A stretch of DNA of 64,000 nucleotides. Source: Geobacter sp. SVR. Lineage in GTDB: Bacteria; Desulfobacterota; Desulfuromonadia; Geobacterales; Pseudopelobacteraceae. A model generated the notes under the pieces. It did no database searches and was not told the DNA's origin. It saw nothing but the letters and a program-made list of their open reading frames with translations. Positions 49,245 to 58,938 of this stretch are shown here, piece by piece. The position numbers and the translations under genes were made by a program. The stretch is taken from assembly GCF_016865365.1 (NCBI RefSeq), contig NZ_AP024469.1, positions 3,130,501-3,194,500 on the forward strand, written 5' to 3'. How positions within the stretch are numbered: the first letter of the stretch is position 1; the number at the start of each line of letters is the position of its first letter.

Positions 49245-49281
49245 AAAAGCCCTGTCTTCCCGTGCGGAAGGCAGGGCTTTT
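49245..49281 (+). terminator. Intrinsic terminator after the second sucCD operon
   Basis: AAAAGCCCTG and CAGGGCTTTT pair around a loop that itself contains CTTCC/GGAAG. It separates this operon from the dehydrogenase gene. Confidence 0.85.
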
Positions 49282-49410
49282 ACATGAACGCCACCGACAG
49301 TGTGCATCAGACAGCTGGCGGCTTTTTCCTTGAACACAAAAATCACCTGCACGACCCGCCAAACATGCTATAGTCTGCCGCGCATTTCATCCCCTATCTG
49401 GAGTGACCTT

Positions 49411-50382
49411 ATGAAAATCGTGATTCTGGACGGCTTCACCATCAATCCCGGCGACAATCCCTGGGACAGCCTGGCTGAATTGGGAGAGCTGGTGATATAC
49501 GACCGCACTCCGCCCGAACTGAAGATCGAACGCGCCGCCGATGCCGACATCCTGCTGACCAGCAAGGTAAAACTCACGGCGGAGGTGATCGCCGCCCTGC
49601 CGAAGCTCAAGTACATCTCGATGCTGGCCACCGGCTACAACAATGTCGATGTGGCTGCCGCCGGGGCACGCGGCATTCCGGTCTCCAACGTGCCGGCCTA
49701 TTCCACCGAATCGGTGGTGCAGACCGCCTTTGCCCTGCTGCTGGAACTGACCACCGGCGCCGGGCTGCACGACCGGGCCGTGAAGGAGGGGGAATGGTGC
49801 CGCAATCCGGACCACTCCTTCTGGAAACGGCCGATTATCGAGCTGGACGGCCTGACCCTGGGCATCGTCGGTTACGGCACCATCGGACAGGCCGTGGCCC
49901 GGGTCGGGGCGGCCTTTGGCATGCGCATCATCGCCCATGCCCCGCGCATCCCGGCCGATCCCGGTCCCACCCCGGTCAGTTTCGTCTCCCTGGACGAGCT
50001 CTTCAGCACCGCCGACGTGATTTCCCTGAACTGCCCCCAGACCGCGGACAATGCCGATATGGTCAACAAGCACACCCTCGGGCTGATGAAGCGCAGCGCC
50101 TACCTGCTCAACCTGGCCCGCGGCGGACTGGTGAACGAGGCTGATCTGGCAACGGCGCTGAAAGAAGGCACCATTGCCGGAGCTGGCCTGGACGTGGTGG
50201 CTGCGGAGCCGATGCAGCCGGACAATCCGCTGCTCGATGCCCCCAACTGCATCATCACCCCCCACATCGCCTGGGCCTCGGTGGCCGCCCGCAAGCGGCT
50301 GATGGAGATCGTCACCGCCAACGTGGTCTCCTTCATCAAAGGTGCGCCGATCAACCTGGTCAACCGGCAGCACTTGAGCTGA
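49411..50382 (+). CDS. D-isomer 2-hydroxyacid dehydrogenase (glycerate/hydroxypyruvate type)
   Basis: The 323-residue NAD(P)-dependent enzyme has the dinucleotide loop LGIVGYGTIGQAVARV, VSNVPAYSTESVVQTAFALL, Arg in LLNLARGGLVNEADL, Glu in GLDVVAAEPMQ and His in NCIITPHIAWASVAARKRL. The pattern is closest to hydroxypyruvate/glycerate dehydrogenases (HprA). The exact substrate is uncertain. The ATG at 49411 has TGGAG seven bases upstream. Longer readings add unrelated residues. It is a single gene between two terminators. Confidence 0.88.
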   Translation: MKIVILDGFTINPGDNPWDSLAELGELVIYDRTPPELKIERAADADILLTSKVKLTAEVIAALPKLKYISMLATGYNNVDVAAAGARGIPVSNVPAYSTESVVQTAFALLLELTTGAGLHDRAVKEGEWCRNPDHSFWKRPIIELDGLTLGIVGYGTIGQAVARVGAAFGMRIIAHAPRIPADPGPTPVSFVSLDELFSTADVISLNCPQTADNADMVNKHTLGLMKRSAYLLNLARGGLVNEADLATALKEGTIAGAGLDVVAAEPMQPDNPLLDAPNCIITPHIAWASVAARKRLMEIVTANVVSFIKGAPINLVNRQHLS

Positions 50383-50414
50383 GCCGCTACGTCCAAAAAA
50401 CGAATAAAAGCGAA

Positions 50415-50450
50415 TAAAAAACGGGAGCCGACATCGCTCCCGTTTTTTTA
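50415..50450. terminator. Bidirectional terminator
   Basis: AAAAACGGGAGC and GCTCCCGTTTTTTT form a strong stem-loop between the converging dehydrogenase and nitric oxide reductase genes. Confidence 0.9.
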
Positions 50451-50474
50451 TTGCAGGTGATCGCGCCCCTGCCC

Positions 50475-52742
50475 TCATGCCTCGATCCGGGGCAGCTCGG
50501 GACGCTTGCGATTGGCGAACATCCGCAGCGCCAGGTACACCACCGGCAGTATTCCCAAGATGAAGAGCAGGTCGCCCGGCAGGCGCAGCCACTCGAACAG
50601 ACGCACCAGCGGCTGGTTGAAGAACTCCGGTTCGCGCCCCTGCCAGTAGGAGGTGGCCAGGATCTTGTTCAGCTGGATCATGCCCACCGGGAACAGGTTG
50701 ACGAACAGCATCCAGGCCAGCCCCAGGTTGGTGCACCAGAAGGCCAGCCCCATGGCGCGGTTGCTGGCTTTATCCAGGGGCAGGAAGTAGCGCGCCACGA
50801 ACATGAAGAAGCCCAGGGACAGCATGCCGTAGACCCCCATCATGGCCCCATGGCCGTGGTTGGCGGTCCATTGGGTGCCGATCTCGTAATAGCTGACGAT
50901 CGGCAGGTTGATCAGGAACCCGAACACCCCGGCCCCCAGGAAGTTCCAGAAACCGACCGCTATCAGGAACATCACCGCCCACTTGTGCGGGAACATGGCT
51001 CCGGTGGTGCTCAGCATGGAGGTACCGGTCCGGGCGCCCAAGCGCATGAAGTTCCAGGCCTCGTAGGTCAAGAGCAACAGCGGCACGACCTCCATGGCGG
51101 AGAAAAACGCACCAAAGGCCATGTGCATCTCCGGCGTACCGCTGAAATAGAGATGATGCATGGTGCCGAGCACCCCGCCGATCGAATAGAGGATAATGTC
51201 GAGATAGACGATGGTGGTCGCCACCCTCACCCGCACGACCCTCAGCAGCACGAACACGTAGGCCACCATGATGGTGGTGAACAGTTCCAGGAAATCCTCT
51301 ACCCAGAGGTGCACCACCCAGAACCGCCAGAATTCCGTCTGGACAAAGCTGGTGTTTTTTCCGTACAGCATGCCGGCTGCGTAGAAAAGCGGTATGGAAA
51401 TGGCGCTGTAAATGAACAGCCACGGCAGGTTGCCGGGATGTTCACCTTTCAGCCGTTCCTTCATGCCGCGCATCAGGATCACCAGCCAGATGACCATCCC
51501 CGCGGTCAGCAGGATCTGCCAGAGCCGTCCCAGGTCGAGATACTCCCATCCCTGGGACCCGATCCAGAACCACGCTTCGCCTGGAATCAATCCCTTGAGG
51601 CTGCCCGCCTCCCCTGCCATGCTGCCGACCACCACCACGGTCAGCGCTCCCAGAAGGATCAGGGCCAGCTTATCCTGATGGCGGGGCTCATGCCCCGCGA
51701 CCATGGGGGTCATGAAGATGCCCATGGCCAGAAAACTGGAGGCCACGAAAAAGAGCGCCAGTTGCACATGCCACATCCGGGACAGGTTATAGGGAAGCAT
51801 CTCGGCCAGAGACAGCCCGTAGAAGCCAGCCCGTTCCACGTGGTAGTGGGCGTTGATTCCGCCGAGAAGCCCCTGGCAGAGAAACAGGCCCGCCACGACC
51901 AGGAAGTACCAGGCCACGGTCCGCTGGGATGGCGTCAGCGCAACCTCTTCCGGGGCGCGCCCCGCGCCGGCCGGCGGTTCGTCCGCGGCATGCCAGCCGA
52001 GCCACTGGTAGCGGCCGGAGATGAACAGGATGATGCCCGATCCTCCCAAGAGCGCCACCAAGCTGAGAACGCTCCACATGAGGGCGCCCGGGGTCGGCCG
52101 GTTGCCGGCCAGCTCATCGGGGGGCCAATTATTCGTGTAGGAGTGGTCGGTGCCGGGACGCTGGGCAGCACTCAGCCAGGCGGCCCACGAGAAGTAGGCG
52201 GTGATCCTGCGGACATCCTCGGGGTCCTTCAGGTGAGGCCGCCGCAAACCCTGTTGCGTTTCAGGCGGGCCGAACCACTCGCGGTAGAACGGAAGCATCT
52301 GGCGGTAGGCAGCGGCTTGACCCGGCGAAAACACCAGGACCGAGCTGCCGCTGTCGTAGGCGTTGGTCCGTGCCTCCCGCCGCACCGTTTCGGCAGCCTC
52401 GGCCGGCGACAGCCTTTGCCCGGAGTAGTAAGCAAGTGCTTTCTCGCCGCTCTTGTGCAGGTACTGGGCAGTGAAGTCCGGGCCCAGATAGGCCCCATGG
52501 CCGAACAGCGTGCCGTACTGCATCAGACCGTACTTCTGAAAGAGATGCTGGCCGGCCAGGATGTCCTCGCCGGTATACAGCAGTGCTCCATCTGCGGCCC
52601 GCACTTCCCGGGGGATGGGAGGCTGGTCGGTGCCGGTCCTGACCGCCAGGTAGATCAGGATGGAAAAGCCGAAAACAAAGGTGATGACAGCGGTAAGGAG
52701 CCAGGCGGGGGAAAGCAGCATAGTCTTCTCGCGCACGTTCAT
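50475..52742 (-). CDS. norB: Quinol-dependent nitric oxide reductase (qNor)
   Basis: qNor reduces two NO to N2O using quinol, with no separate NorC. The 755-residue inner-membrane protein has an N-terminal extension with one helix and a periplasmic domain (about residues 40-215), then a 12-13-helix NorB core. Heme and FeB ligands appear in MWHVQLALFF, VVHLWVEDFLELFTT, GTMHHLYFSG and NHGHGAMMGVYGML. The Glu of HLWVE is the family marker. The start MNVREKTMLLSP at 52740-52742 follows GGAGG. There are no nirS/nosZ genes here, so NO detoxification is more likely than full denitrification. Confidence 0.95.
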   Translation of the reverse strand: MNVREKTMLLSPAWLLTAVITFVFGFSILIYLAVRTGTDQPPIPREVRAADGALLYTGEDILAGQHLFQKYGLMQYGTLFGHGAYLGPDFTAQYLHKSGEKALAYYSGQRLSPAEAAETVRREARTNAYDSGSSVLVFSPGQAAAYRQMLPFYREWFGPPETQQGLRRPHLKDPEDVRRITAYFSWAAWLSAAQRPGTDHSYTNNWPPDELAGNRPTPGALMWSVLSLVALLGGSGIILFISGRYQWLGWHAADEPPAGAGRAPEEVALTPSQRTVAWYFLVVAGLFLCQGLLGGINAHYHVERAGFYGLSLAEMLPYNLSRMWHVQLALFFVASSFLAMGIFMTPMVAGHEPRHQDKLALILLGALTVVVVGSMAGEAGSLKGLIPGEAWFWIGSQGWEYLDLGRLWQILLTAGMVIWLVILMRGMKERLKGEHPGNLPWLFIYSAISIPLFYAAGMLYGKNTSFVQTEFWRFWVVHLWVEDFLELFTTIMVAYVFVLLRVVRVRVATTIVYLDIILYSIGGVLGTMHHLYFSGTPEMHMAFGAFFSAMEVVPLLLLTYEAWNFMRLGARTGTSMLSTTGAMFPHKWAVMFLIAVGFWNFLGAGVFGFLINLPIVSYYEIGTQWTANHGHGAMMGVYGMLSLGFFMFVARYFLPLDKASNRAMGLAFWCTNLGLAWMLFVNLFPVGMIQLNKILATSYWQGREPEFFNQPLVRLFEWLRLPGDLLFILGILPVVYLALRMFANRKRPELPRIEA

Positions 52743-52901
52743 GGCAGCCTCCGGCACAGAAATTAGTATTATTTAAACCCTAGCCTAATTGAGCCCGATG
52801 TCAAAAAGGCCGGTACTGTGGCAATCCCCCTTCTTGGTCTTGATGCGTGGAGGCTCATAGGATCTGGTCTTCGAAAAATTTCCCACAGTTCCCAGCCAAC
52901 G

Positions 52902-52927
52902 AAAAAAGCCCGCCAAAAGCGGGCTTT
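52902..52927 (-). terminator. Intrinsic terminator after the DJ-1/PfpI gene
   Basis: AAGCCCGC and GCGGGCTT pair around a five-base loop. The minus strand ends in TTTTTTC. It lies about 95 bases beyond the stop at 53022. Confidence 0.85.
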
Positions 52928-53021
52928 CCAGCCAGAATCGGAGCGCCGCCCTCCCACCATCACCCAACCCGTGCGGGTAAACGGTTTTGAGCGATATCGG
53001 CCCCTGTCCGAATGCCGCTAC

Positions 53022-53819
53022 TCACTCCACCAGCCCGGCTTTTACGGCAAACGGGTCCCATGCCGGGTCACGATGCGCGCTGTATTCGGTGAATCGCTCC
53101 AGCCAGGCAGCGACATCCTTGCCATACAGCCGCCCGATGACCGCCAGGCTCATATCCATACCTGCCGAGATGCCCGACGATGTGACAATTGTGCCATCGT
53201 CTATCCACCTTGCTTTCTTGACCCACTTTACTTTCGGCCCAGGCTTGACGGAGTTATTCCAGAACATCTTGTTTGTGGTGGCGAGGCGGTTGTCCAGGAT
53301 GCCGGCAGCGGCCAGAAGCGATGCACCGTTGCAGACCGACATGACAAGTTCCGCTTTCCCTACCCGCGTCCGAAGCCAAGTAATTGTTGCGTGGTCCTGC
53401 AACAGCGGAATGATTCCCAACCCGCCGGGTACCAGCAGGTAGTCTAACTGCGGGGCATCGTCATACCCGAATTCGGCTATGGTTTTCGGTCCCTGATTTG
53501 AGGGGACTTCGCCCCGTTTAGCGGAGATCGTGACAATCCGTACGCCGGTTTTCTTCTCTGCGCCTCCCCATACCTTTGCCGGTATATGCTTGAGGTTTCC
53601 CCACATCTCCATGGGGCCATAGGCATCCAGCATTTCAAAGCCGGGAAAAATCAGTACTCCGATAGTTTTCTGTGTGAGTGCCGGCGTGGGCTGCAAATCA
53701 ATCAAAGGCTCTTGCGCTGCAGGCGATCTATTCTCACCGGCGATGACGGGTAACGCCGATGCAAGCAGCGACAGGATAAGGAGGCATAGCATGATGCTTC
53801 GCATAGTGAGTTGTTTCAT
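53022..53819 (-). CDS. Exported DJ-1/PfpI family protein
   Basis: The 265-residue protein has a Sec signal peptide (residues 1-27, ...LLASALPVIAGE) and a DJ-1/PfpI fold: KTIGVLIFPGFEMLDAYGPM, LDYLLVPGGLGIIPLL, the nucleophile elbow VMSVCNGASLLAAAG and TSSGISAGMDMSLAVI. The relationship is to isonitrile hydratase/GlxA-N-like members, not to DJ-1 itself. A signal peptide is unusual in this group and predicts a periplasmic protein. Substrate or chaperone role is unknown. It follows the GlxA-type regulator by 21 bases, so the regulator may respond to a ligand this protein handles. Confidence 0.85.
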   Translation of the reverse strand: MKQLTMRSIMLCLLILSLLASALPVIAGENRSPAAQEPLIDLQPTPALTQKTIGVLIFPGFEMLDAYGPMEMWGNLKHIPAKVWGGAEKKTGVRIVTISAKRGEVPSNQGPKTIAEFGYDDAPQLDYLLVPGGLGIIPLLQDHATITWLRTRVGKAELVMSVCNGASLLAAAGILDNRLATTNKMFWNNSVKPGPKVKWVKKARWIDDGTIVTSSGISAGMDMSLAVIGRLYGKDVAAWLERFTEYSAHRDPAWDPFAVKAGLVE

Positions 53820-53840
53820 AGGACTCTCCCTGGTCTGATG

Positions 53841-54854
53841 TTATCCGGTCTCCGACCGGAATCTGTCCCGGTACTGGCCGGGGCTAATCCCGAAGCGGCG
53901 GGCAAATGTCAGCCTGAAGTGTTCGCCGGACTGGAAGCCGCAATCCCGGGCGACGGTTTCCATTGACTGGCAGGTTTCCTCAAGGAGCTTGACCGCTGCT
54001 TCAAGGCGAATTTGTTCGATGAATCGGGCAGGCGTCGCACCGACTTCGCGCCTGAAGACTCGGGCAAAATTGCGCAGGCTCATGGCAGCGTGCGCGGCCA
54101 GGGTTTCGTTGTCCAGGCTGCCCCGGTAATTGTCGCGTATCCACTGTATGGTCGGAGCCAGGGAGCCGCCTTCGCGGAACTGGGCTGAAAGGGACGTGCT
54201 GAACTGGGATTGTCCACCATGCCGCTTGAAATACAACACCATCACCCGCGCTACGCTCAGTGCCAGTGTCCGGCCATGATCTTCCTCCAGGAGTGCCAGC
54301 GCCAGATCAATCCCTGCCGTTATCCCGGCCGAGGTGTAAATCGAACCATCCTTGGTATGAATGGCATCTTCATTGACATCGACATGCGGATAAAAACGGC
54401 GGAGTTCCTCTGCTCTGCTCCAATGGGTTGTTGCCCGGCGGCCATCCAGTAGCCCTGCCCGTGCCAGGATGAATGCGCCGGTGCAGATCGACCCGACCCG
54501 TCGCACACCGGTGGCTGCCTGGCGCAGCCAATCCACCAGGTCAGCCGGTGCCAGTTCCGCCGACGGGCCGCCCGCCACAAGGAGCGTATCCATGCCGGAA
54601 CAATCGCACCAAGCCTTATCGGCCAGAAGTCTGATTCCGGACGAGGTGACTATTATGTCATTTTTTGCCCTGGCCGCTGTTTCGATACGATAGAGGGGCT
54701 CCGTGCCGCCATTCTCCTTATGGATGTCGTTTGCAAGGGCGAACACATCCAACGGTCCGGTTATATCCAGAACCTCGGCCCCCTCATAGGCGACCATCGT
54801 CACAAGTCGTGATTTTGAGTTCTTGGCAGGTGTGCACACGTCACAACGTTTCAT
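53841..54854 (-). CDS. GlxA-type AraC family transcriptional regulator
   Basis: The 337-residue protein has an N-terminal DJ-1/PfpI-like domain (about residues 15-190: LVTMVAYEGAEVLDITGPLD, SICTGAFILARAGLLDGRRATTHW) and a C-terminal AraC double helix-turn-helix (about 235-330: SLRNFARVFRREVGATPARF, SMETVARDCGFQSGEHFRLT, FGISPGQYRDRF). GlxA-type proteins activate catabolic or stress genes in response to small metabolites. The N-terminal Met-Lys-Arg-Cys-Asp-Val-Cys start is odd and could be later. It is likely co-transcribed with the exported DJ-1-like gene. Confidence 0.9.
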   Translation of the reverse strand: MKRCDVCTPAKNSKSRLVTMVAYEGAEVLDITGPLDVFALANDIHKENGGTEPLYRIETAARAKNDIIVTSSGIRLLADKAWCDCSGMDTLLVAGGPSAELAPADLVDWLRQAATGVRRVGSICTGAFILARAGLLDGRRATTHWSRAEELRRFYPHVDVNEDAIHTKDGSIYTSAGITAGIDLALALLEEDHGRTLALSVARVMVLYFKRHGGQSQFSTSLSAQFREGGSLAPTIQWIRDNYRGSLDNETLAAHAAMSLRNFARVFRREVGATPARFIEQIRLEAAVKLLEETCQSMETVARDCGFQSGEHFRLTFARRFGISPGQYRDRFRSETG

Positions 54855-55182
54855 GTTGTAAGCCTAACGTGATACCCTGTATGGCACAATGACAAATAAC
54901 ACGATATTTAGGCCAAATATCTATCAGGCAGTTGAAATCAGCCTATTTAAGCTTTGCTGACTCTTGCAGCTCGCTTTCACTCCTGAAAAAACCGATCACG
55001 TAATTTAGTACTGCTGTTGTAATGTGGCACGGTGCTGATTCCCTGCAGGTTCTACATCGATACTTCTCCCGAAATCTCCGTTGCAACGCACAAAATATAG
55101 GGTCGGCTCCATTCCCTTGACACCACATCTTGCCCTGAGGCATAATTCAGCCTTCATTGAATTGCAGGAGGCAGTAACCCCC
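54855..55182. other. Intergenic region upstream of dnaE and the GlxA gene
   Basis: The 328 bases contain no gene. They hold divergent promoters, with an AT-rich left part facing the regulator gene and the dnaE promoter at 55117-55146. No riboswitch or repeat was recognised. Confidence 0.6.
55117..55146 (+). promoter_or_regulatory. Predicted sigma-70 promoter for dnaE
   Basis: TTGACA (55117-55122) and CATAAT (55141-55146) are 18 bases apart. The leader before the ATG at 55183 would be about 30 bases and include AGGAGG. Confidence 0.6.
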
Positions 55183-58100
55183 ATGGAAACCCCCAACAGC
55201 AGCGTCGCGAGCGATACCGGCTCCGCCCCCCCCTTTGTCCATCTCCATCTCCATACCCAGTATTCGCTGTTGGATGGCGCCATCCGCCTGGAAGACCTGA
55301 TCGCCAAGGCCAAGGCCCACAACATGCCTGCCGTGGCGATCACCGACCACGGTAACATGTTCGGTGCGGTCGAATTCTACCTCAAGTGCAAGAAGGCGGG
55401 CATCAAGCCGATCATCGGCTGCGAGGTGTACCTGGCCCCGGACTCGCGCTTTGCCAGGGATTCCAAGGGCATCTCCGACGCAGCCTACCACCTGGTGCTC
55501 CTGTGCGAGAACCTGGTCGGTTACAAGAACCTCTCCTACCTGACCTCGGCCGGCTACAAGGAGGGCTTCTATTACCGCCCCCGCATCGATCGCGAGTTGC
55601 TGGAAAAGCATGCCGAGGGGCTGATCGCGTTGTCGGCCTGCCTGAAGGGCGAGGTGGCCATGCAGTGCGGCCGCGGCCGGATGGATGAGGCGCTGGAGAC
55701 GGCACGCTGGTACAGCGAGCTGTTTCCCGGGCGTTATTACATCGAGCTGCAGGAGAACACCCTGCCGGAGCAGGATGTCGTCAACAAGCGCCTGCTGGAG
55801 GTGGCAACCGAGCTGAACCTGCCGCTGGTGGCGACCAACGACTGTCATTACCTGAACCGCGAGGACGCCCGCGCCCATGAAGTGCTGCTCTGCATCCAGA
55901 CTGGCAAGACCATGAGCGACCCGACCCACATGAAGTTTTCGGCCGACGAGTTCTACGTCAAGACCCCGGGGGAGATGGCGGCCGCCTTCAGCTACGCCCC
56001 CCAGGCCATCGCCAATACGGTGGCCATTGCCGAGCGCTGCAACATCGAATTGCCGCTGGAGAAGGAATACTATTTCCCGCACTTCGAACCCCCTCCGGGC
56101 CAGAACCACGACGACATGCTGGAACAGCTGGCCACCGAAGGGCTCAAGGAGCGGATGAGTACCATCCTGGCCAAGTACCCGGACATGAGCCTGGAACAGC
56201 AGCAGTCCTACTTCGACCGCCTGCGGATAGAACTGGACTGCATCCGCGCCATGAAGTTCCCGGCCTACTTCCTGATCGTGTCCGACTTCATCACCTGGGC
56301 CAAGAACAAGGGCATCCCGGTCGGTCCGGGCAGGGGCTCCGCCGCCGGTTCTCTGGTGGCCTACGCCATCAAGATCACCGACCTGGACCCCCTGCCCTAC
56401 AATCTGCTGTTCGAGCGTTTCCTCAATCCCGAACGTATCTCCATGCCCGATATCGACGTCGACTTCTGCCAGGACCGCCGCGAGGAGGTCATCCAGTACG
56501 TTGTCGAAAAGTACGGCCGCGAGCGGGTCTGCCAGATCATCACCTTCGGTACCATGAAGGCCAAGGCCGTGGTGCGCGACGTGGGACGGGCTCTGAATAT
56601 GGCCTACGGCGACGTGGACAGGATCGCCAAGCTGGTGCCGGATGACCTGAAGATGACGCTGGAGAAGGCCATCAAGCAGGAGCCGCAACTGAAGGAACTG
56701 GCCGACGCCGACCCGCAGGTGAAGGATCTGCTGGATACGGCCCTGTGCCTGGAAGGGTTGACCCGGCACGCCTCGACCCACGCCGCCGGCGTAGTGGTGG
56801 CCCCCAACCAGATGGAGGAGTACCTGCCGGTCTACAAGGACCAGAAAACCGGATCGATCAACACCCAGTACTCCATGAAATATGTCGAGATGGTCGGACT
56901 GGTGAAGTTCGACTTCCTGGGACTCAAGAACCTGACCGTGATCCAGAATGCCGTGCGGCTGGTCAAGGAGAAGAACCCTGACTTCGACATCACCCGCCTC
57001 AGGGACGACGACCAGGCCAGTTACGACCTGATCACCGCCGGTAACACCACCGGCATCTTCCAGCTCGAATCGAGCGGCATGAAGGAGATGCTGGTCAAGC
57101 TCAAGCCCTCCTGCTTCGAGGATGTCATCGCGGCCTGCGCCCTGTACCGTCCCGGTCCGCTGGGCTGCGGCATGGTGGACGACTTCATCGAGCGCAAGCA
57201 TGGCCGCCAGAAGGTGGTCTACGATCTGCCGCAACTGGAGCCGATCCTGAAGGACACCTACGGGGTCATCGTCTACCAGGAGCAGGTCATGCAGATCTCC
57301 CGTACCCTGGCCGGCTATTCGCTGGGGCGCGCCGACCTGCTGCGCCGCGCCATGGGCAAGAAGGACCCCCTGGTCATGGCCAAGGAAAAGGAGCCTTTCC
57401 TGGAGGGGGCCAAGGCCCAGGGTCTCGACCCCAAAAAGGCCGAGGCTATCTTCGACCAGATGGCCAAGTTCGCCGAGTACGGCTTCAACAAGTCGCACTC
57501 GGCCGCCTATGCCCTGATCGCCTACCAGACCGCCTATCTCAAGGCCCATTACCCGGTGGAGTTCATGGCGGCGCTTTTGACCTGCGATATGGACAGCACC
57601 GACAAGGTCATCAAGAACATCGCCGACTGCCGTGAACAGGGCATCGAAGTGCTGCCACCCGATATCAACAAGTCCGGGCTCTCCTTCACCGTGGTGGGCC
57701 ACTCGATGCGCTTCGGTCTGGGAGCGGTCAAAGGGGTCGGTACCGGGGCCGTGGAGGCGATTCTGGAGGCCCGCGGTGATGAGCCGTTCAAGGATATCTT
57801 CGACTTCTGCGAACGGATCGACATGCGACGCGCCAACAAAAAGGTGCTGGAGGCGCTGATCAAGTGCGGCGCCTTCGACTCCACCAAGGCCCATCGCGCA
57901 GCACTGATGGAGGGGCTGGAAGCGGCCATGTCCTACGGCCAGAAGATACAGGAGGAAAAGGCCAGCGCCCAGGTTTCCCTGTTTGGGACCGCCGAGGTGG
58001 TCAAGAGCAACGGCAATGGCGGCATGAAACTGCCCAATGCAGCGGAGTGGCACGACAAGCAGAAGCTGGCCTTCGAGAAGGAGGCCCTCGGCTTCCTGAT

Positions 58101-58740
58101 TACCGGCCACCCGCTCGACCGCTACATCGACGACATCAAGCGGCTGGCCAGCAGCGAAATTGCCAGGCTGACCGAACAGGCCGACGGCAGCGAGGTGCGC
58201 GTCTGCGGCATCGTCTCCAGCCTGAAGGAGATAATCACCAAAAAAGGGGACCGGATGGGCTTCGTCACCATCGAAGACCTGACCGGTTCGGTCGAGATAA
58301 CGGTCTTCTCGGATATCTACACGACAGCGGTCAGTCTGCTGAAATCCGACGACCCCCTGCTGATCACCGGCAAGCTTGAGCGGGGCGAGAAAGGGGCTAA
58401 AATTCTGGTACAGGCAGCCAAAGAGGGGGGCAGCGAATGGCAGCAGAAGAACCGCGGTCCTGCCGGCGACATCAAGCTCCTGAGCGAAGCACGCTCCCAG
58501 ACCACCAAACGGGTGCTGTTCACGCTTCGGCTGGACGAGACACCGGCAGACCGGCTCGACACCTTCAAGGAGATCATCTCGCGCCATCCCGGCAGTGTGC
58601 CGGCCTGCATCCAGTTCCTGATCCCGGAACGCAGCCGCTCCACCCTGCCGCTTTCTCCCGATCTGAACGTAGCTGCCAGCGACGATTTAAGACTGGAAGT
58701 AGAGCGATTGTTCGGCTATAATGCCGCGACTTTTGAGTGA
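55183..58740 (+). CDS. dnaE: DNA polymerase III alpha subunit
   Basis: DnaE is the replicative polymerase. The 1185-residue protein has an N-terminal PHP domain (HLHTQYSLLDGAIRLEDL, AITDHGNMFGAVEFY), the C-family catalytic motifs GPGRGSAAGSLVAYAIKITD and MPDIDVDFCQDRREEVI, TRHASTHAAGVVV, YNLLFERFLNPERIS, the fingers/tower region with MGKKDPLVMAKEKEPFLEGA and FNKSHSAAYALIAYQTAYLK, helix-hairpin-helix SLGAVKGVGTGAVEAIL-like region and a C-terminal OB domain. The start METPNSSVASDTG follows AGGAGG. Thirty-four in-frame upstream residues lack support. accA follows after a 198-base gap with a repeat. Confidence 0.97.
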   Translation: METPNSSVASDTGSAPPFVHLHLHTQYSLLDGAIRLEDLIAKAKAHNMPAVAITDHGNMFGAVEFYLKCKKAGIKPIIGCEVYLAPDSRFARDSKGISDAAYHLVLLCENLVGYKNLSYLTSAGYKEGFYYRPRIDRELLEKHAEGLIALSACLKGEVAMQCGRGRMDEALETARWYSELFPGRYYIELQENTLPEQDVVNKRLLEVATELNLPLVATNDCHYLNREDARAHEVLLCIQTGKTMSDPTHMKFSADEFYVKTPGEMAAAFSYAPQAIANTVAIAERCNIELPLEKEYYFPHFEPPPGQNHDDMLEQLATEGLKERMSTILAKYPDMSLEQQQSYFDRLRIELDCIRAMKFPAYFLIVSDFITWAKNKGIPVGPGRGSAAGSLVAYAIKITDLDPLPYNLLFERFLNPERISMPDIDVDFCQDRREEVIQYVVEKYGRERVCQIITFGTMKAKAVVRDVGRALNMAYGDVDRIAKLVPDDLKMTLEKAIKQEPQLKELADADPQVKDLLDTALCLEGLTRHASTHAAGVVVAPNQMEEYLPVYKDQKTGSINTQYSMKYVEMVGLVKFDFLGLKNLTVIQNAVRLVKEKNPDFDITRLRDDDQASYDLITAGNTTGIFQLESSGMKEMLVKLKPSCFEDVIAACALYRPGPLGCGMVDDFIERKHGRQKVVYDLPQLEPILKDTYGVIVYQEQVMQISRTLAGYSLGRADLLRRAMGKKDPLVMAKEKEPFLEGAKAQGLDPKKAEAIFDQMAKFAEYGFNKSHSAAYALIAYQTAYLKAHYPVEFMAALLTCDMDSTDKVIKNIADCREQGIEVLPPDINKSGLSFTVVGHSMRFGLGAVKGVGTGAVEAILEARGDEPFKDIFDFCERIDMRRANKKVLEALIKCGAFDSTKAHRAALMEGLEAAMSYGQKIQEEKASAQVSLFGTAEVVKSNGNGGMKLPNAAEWHDKQKLAFEKEALGFLITGHPLDRYIDDIKRLASSEIARLTEQADGSEVRVCGIVSSLKEIITKKGDRMGFVTIEDLTGSVEITVFSDIYTTAVSLLKSDDPLLITGKLERGEKGAKILVQAAKEGGSEWQQKNRGPAGDIKLLSEARSQTTKRVLFTLRLDETPADRLDTFKEIISRHPGSVPACIQFLIPERSRSTLPLSPDLNVAASDDLRLEVERLFGYNAATFE

Positions 58741-58757
58741 GAATAAAAATATCAAAA

Positions 58758-58920
58758 TCTGCCGCAGAGGCGCCGAGACGCGGATAAACCTCTATTTAAC
58801 TGGGATGAACAGGATAGCTGCCGAATAAAACCGATCAAGCAGGCATCGGTTTGTCGTGGGTAACTTGTTTATCCTTGTTAAATTTCATTTTCGTTTTTCT
58901 CCGAGTCTCTGTGACAGAAA
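58758..58920. repeat. Long inverted repeat, CACAGAG family copy 3
   Basis: CTGCCGCAGAGGCGCCGAGA on the left pairs with the reverse complement of TCTCCGAGTCTCTGTGACAG on the right. Internal CTGGGATGAACAGGATA resembles the centre of copy 1. It fills the dnaE-accA gap. Confidence 0.7.
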
Positions 58921-58938
58921 CTAAATTGAGGTGTCATC

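Noticed and set aside
52789-52804. TTGA-N8-TCAA upstream of norB as an FNR/NO-regulator site
   Set aside because: The FNR/DNR consensus has six bases between the half-sites. Here there are eight, so the match is not credible without binding data.
52769-52963. Small frames between qNor and the DJ-1 gene
   Set aside because: They cross the terminator at 52902-52927 and lack start signals or a recognisable fold.
55025-55040. TGGCAC as a sigma-54 -24 element ahead of dnaE
   Set aside because: The -12 part reads TGAT instead of TTGC at the right distance, and a good sigma-70 promoter lies downstream.
55147-58587. 1146-residue open frame antisense to dnaE
   Set aside because: It is a GC-rich shadow of a highly conserved polymerase gene and has no recognisable family.
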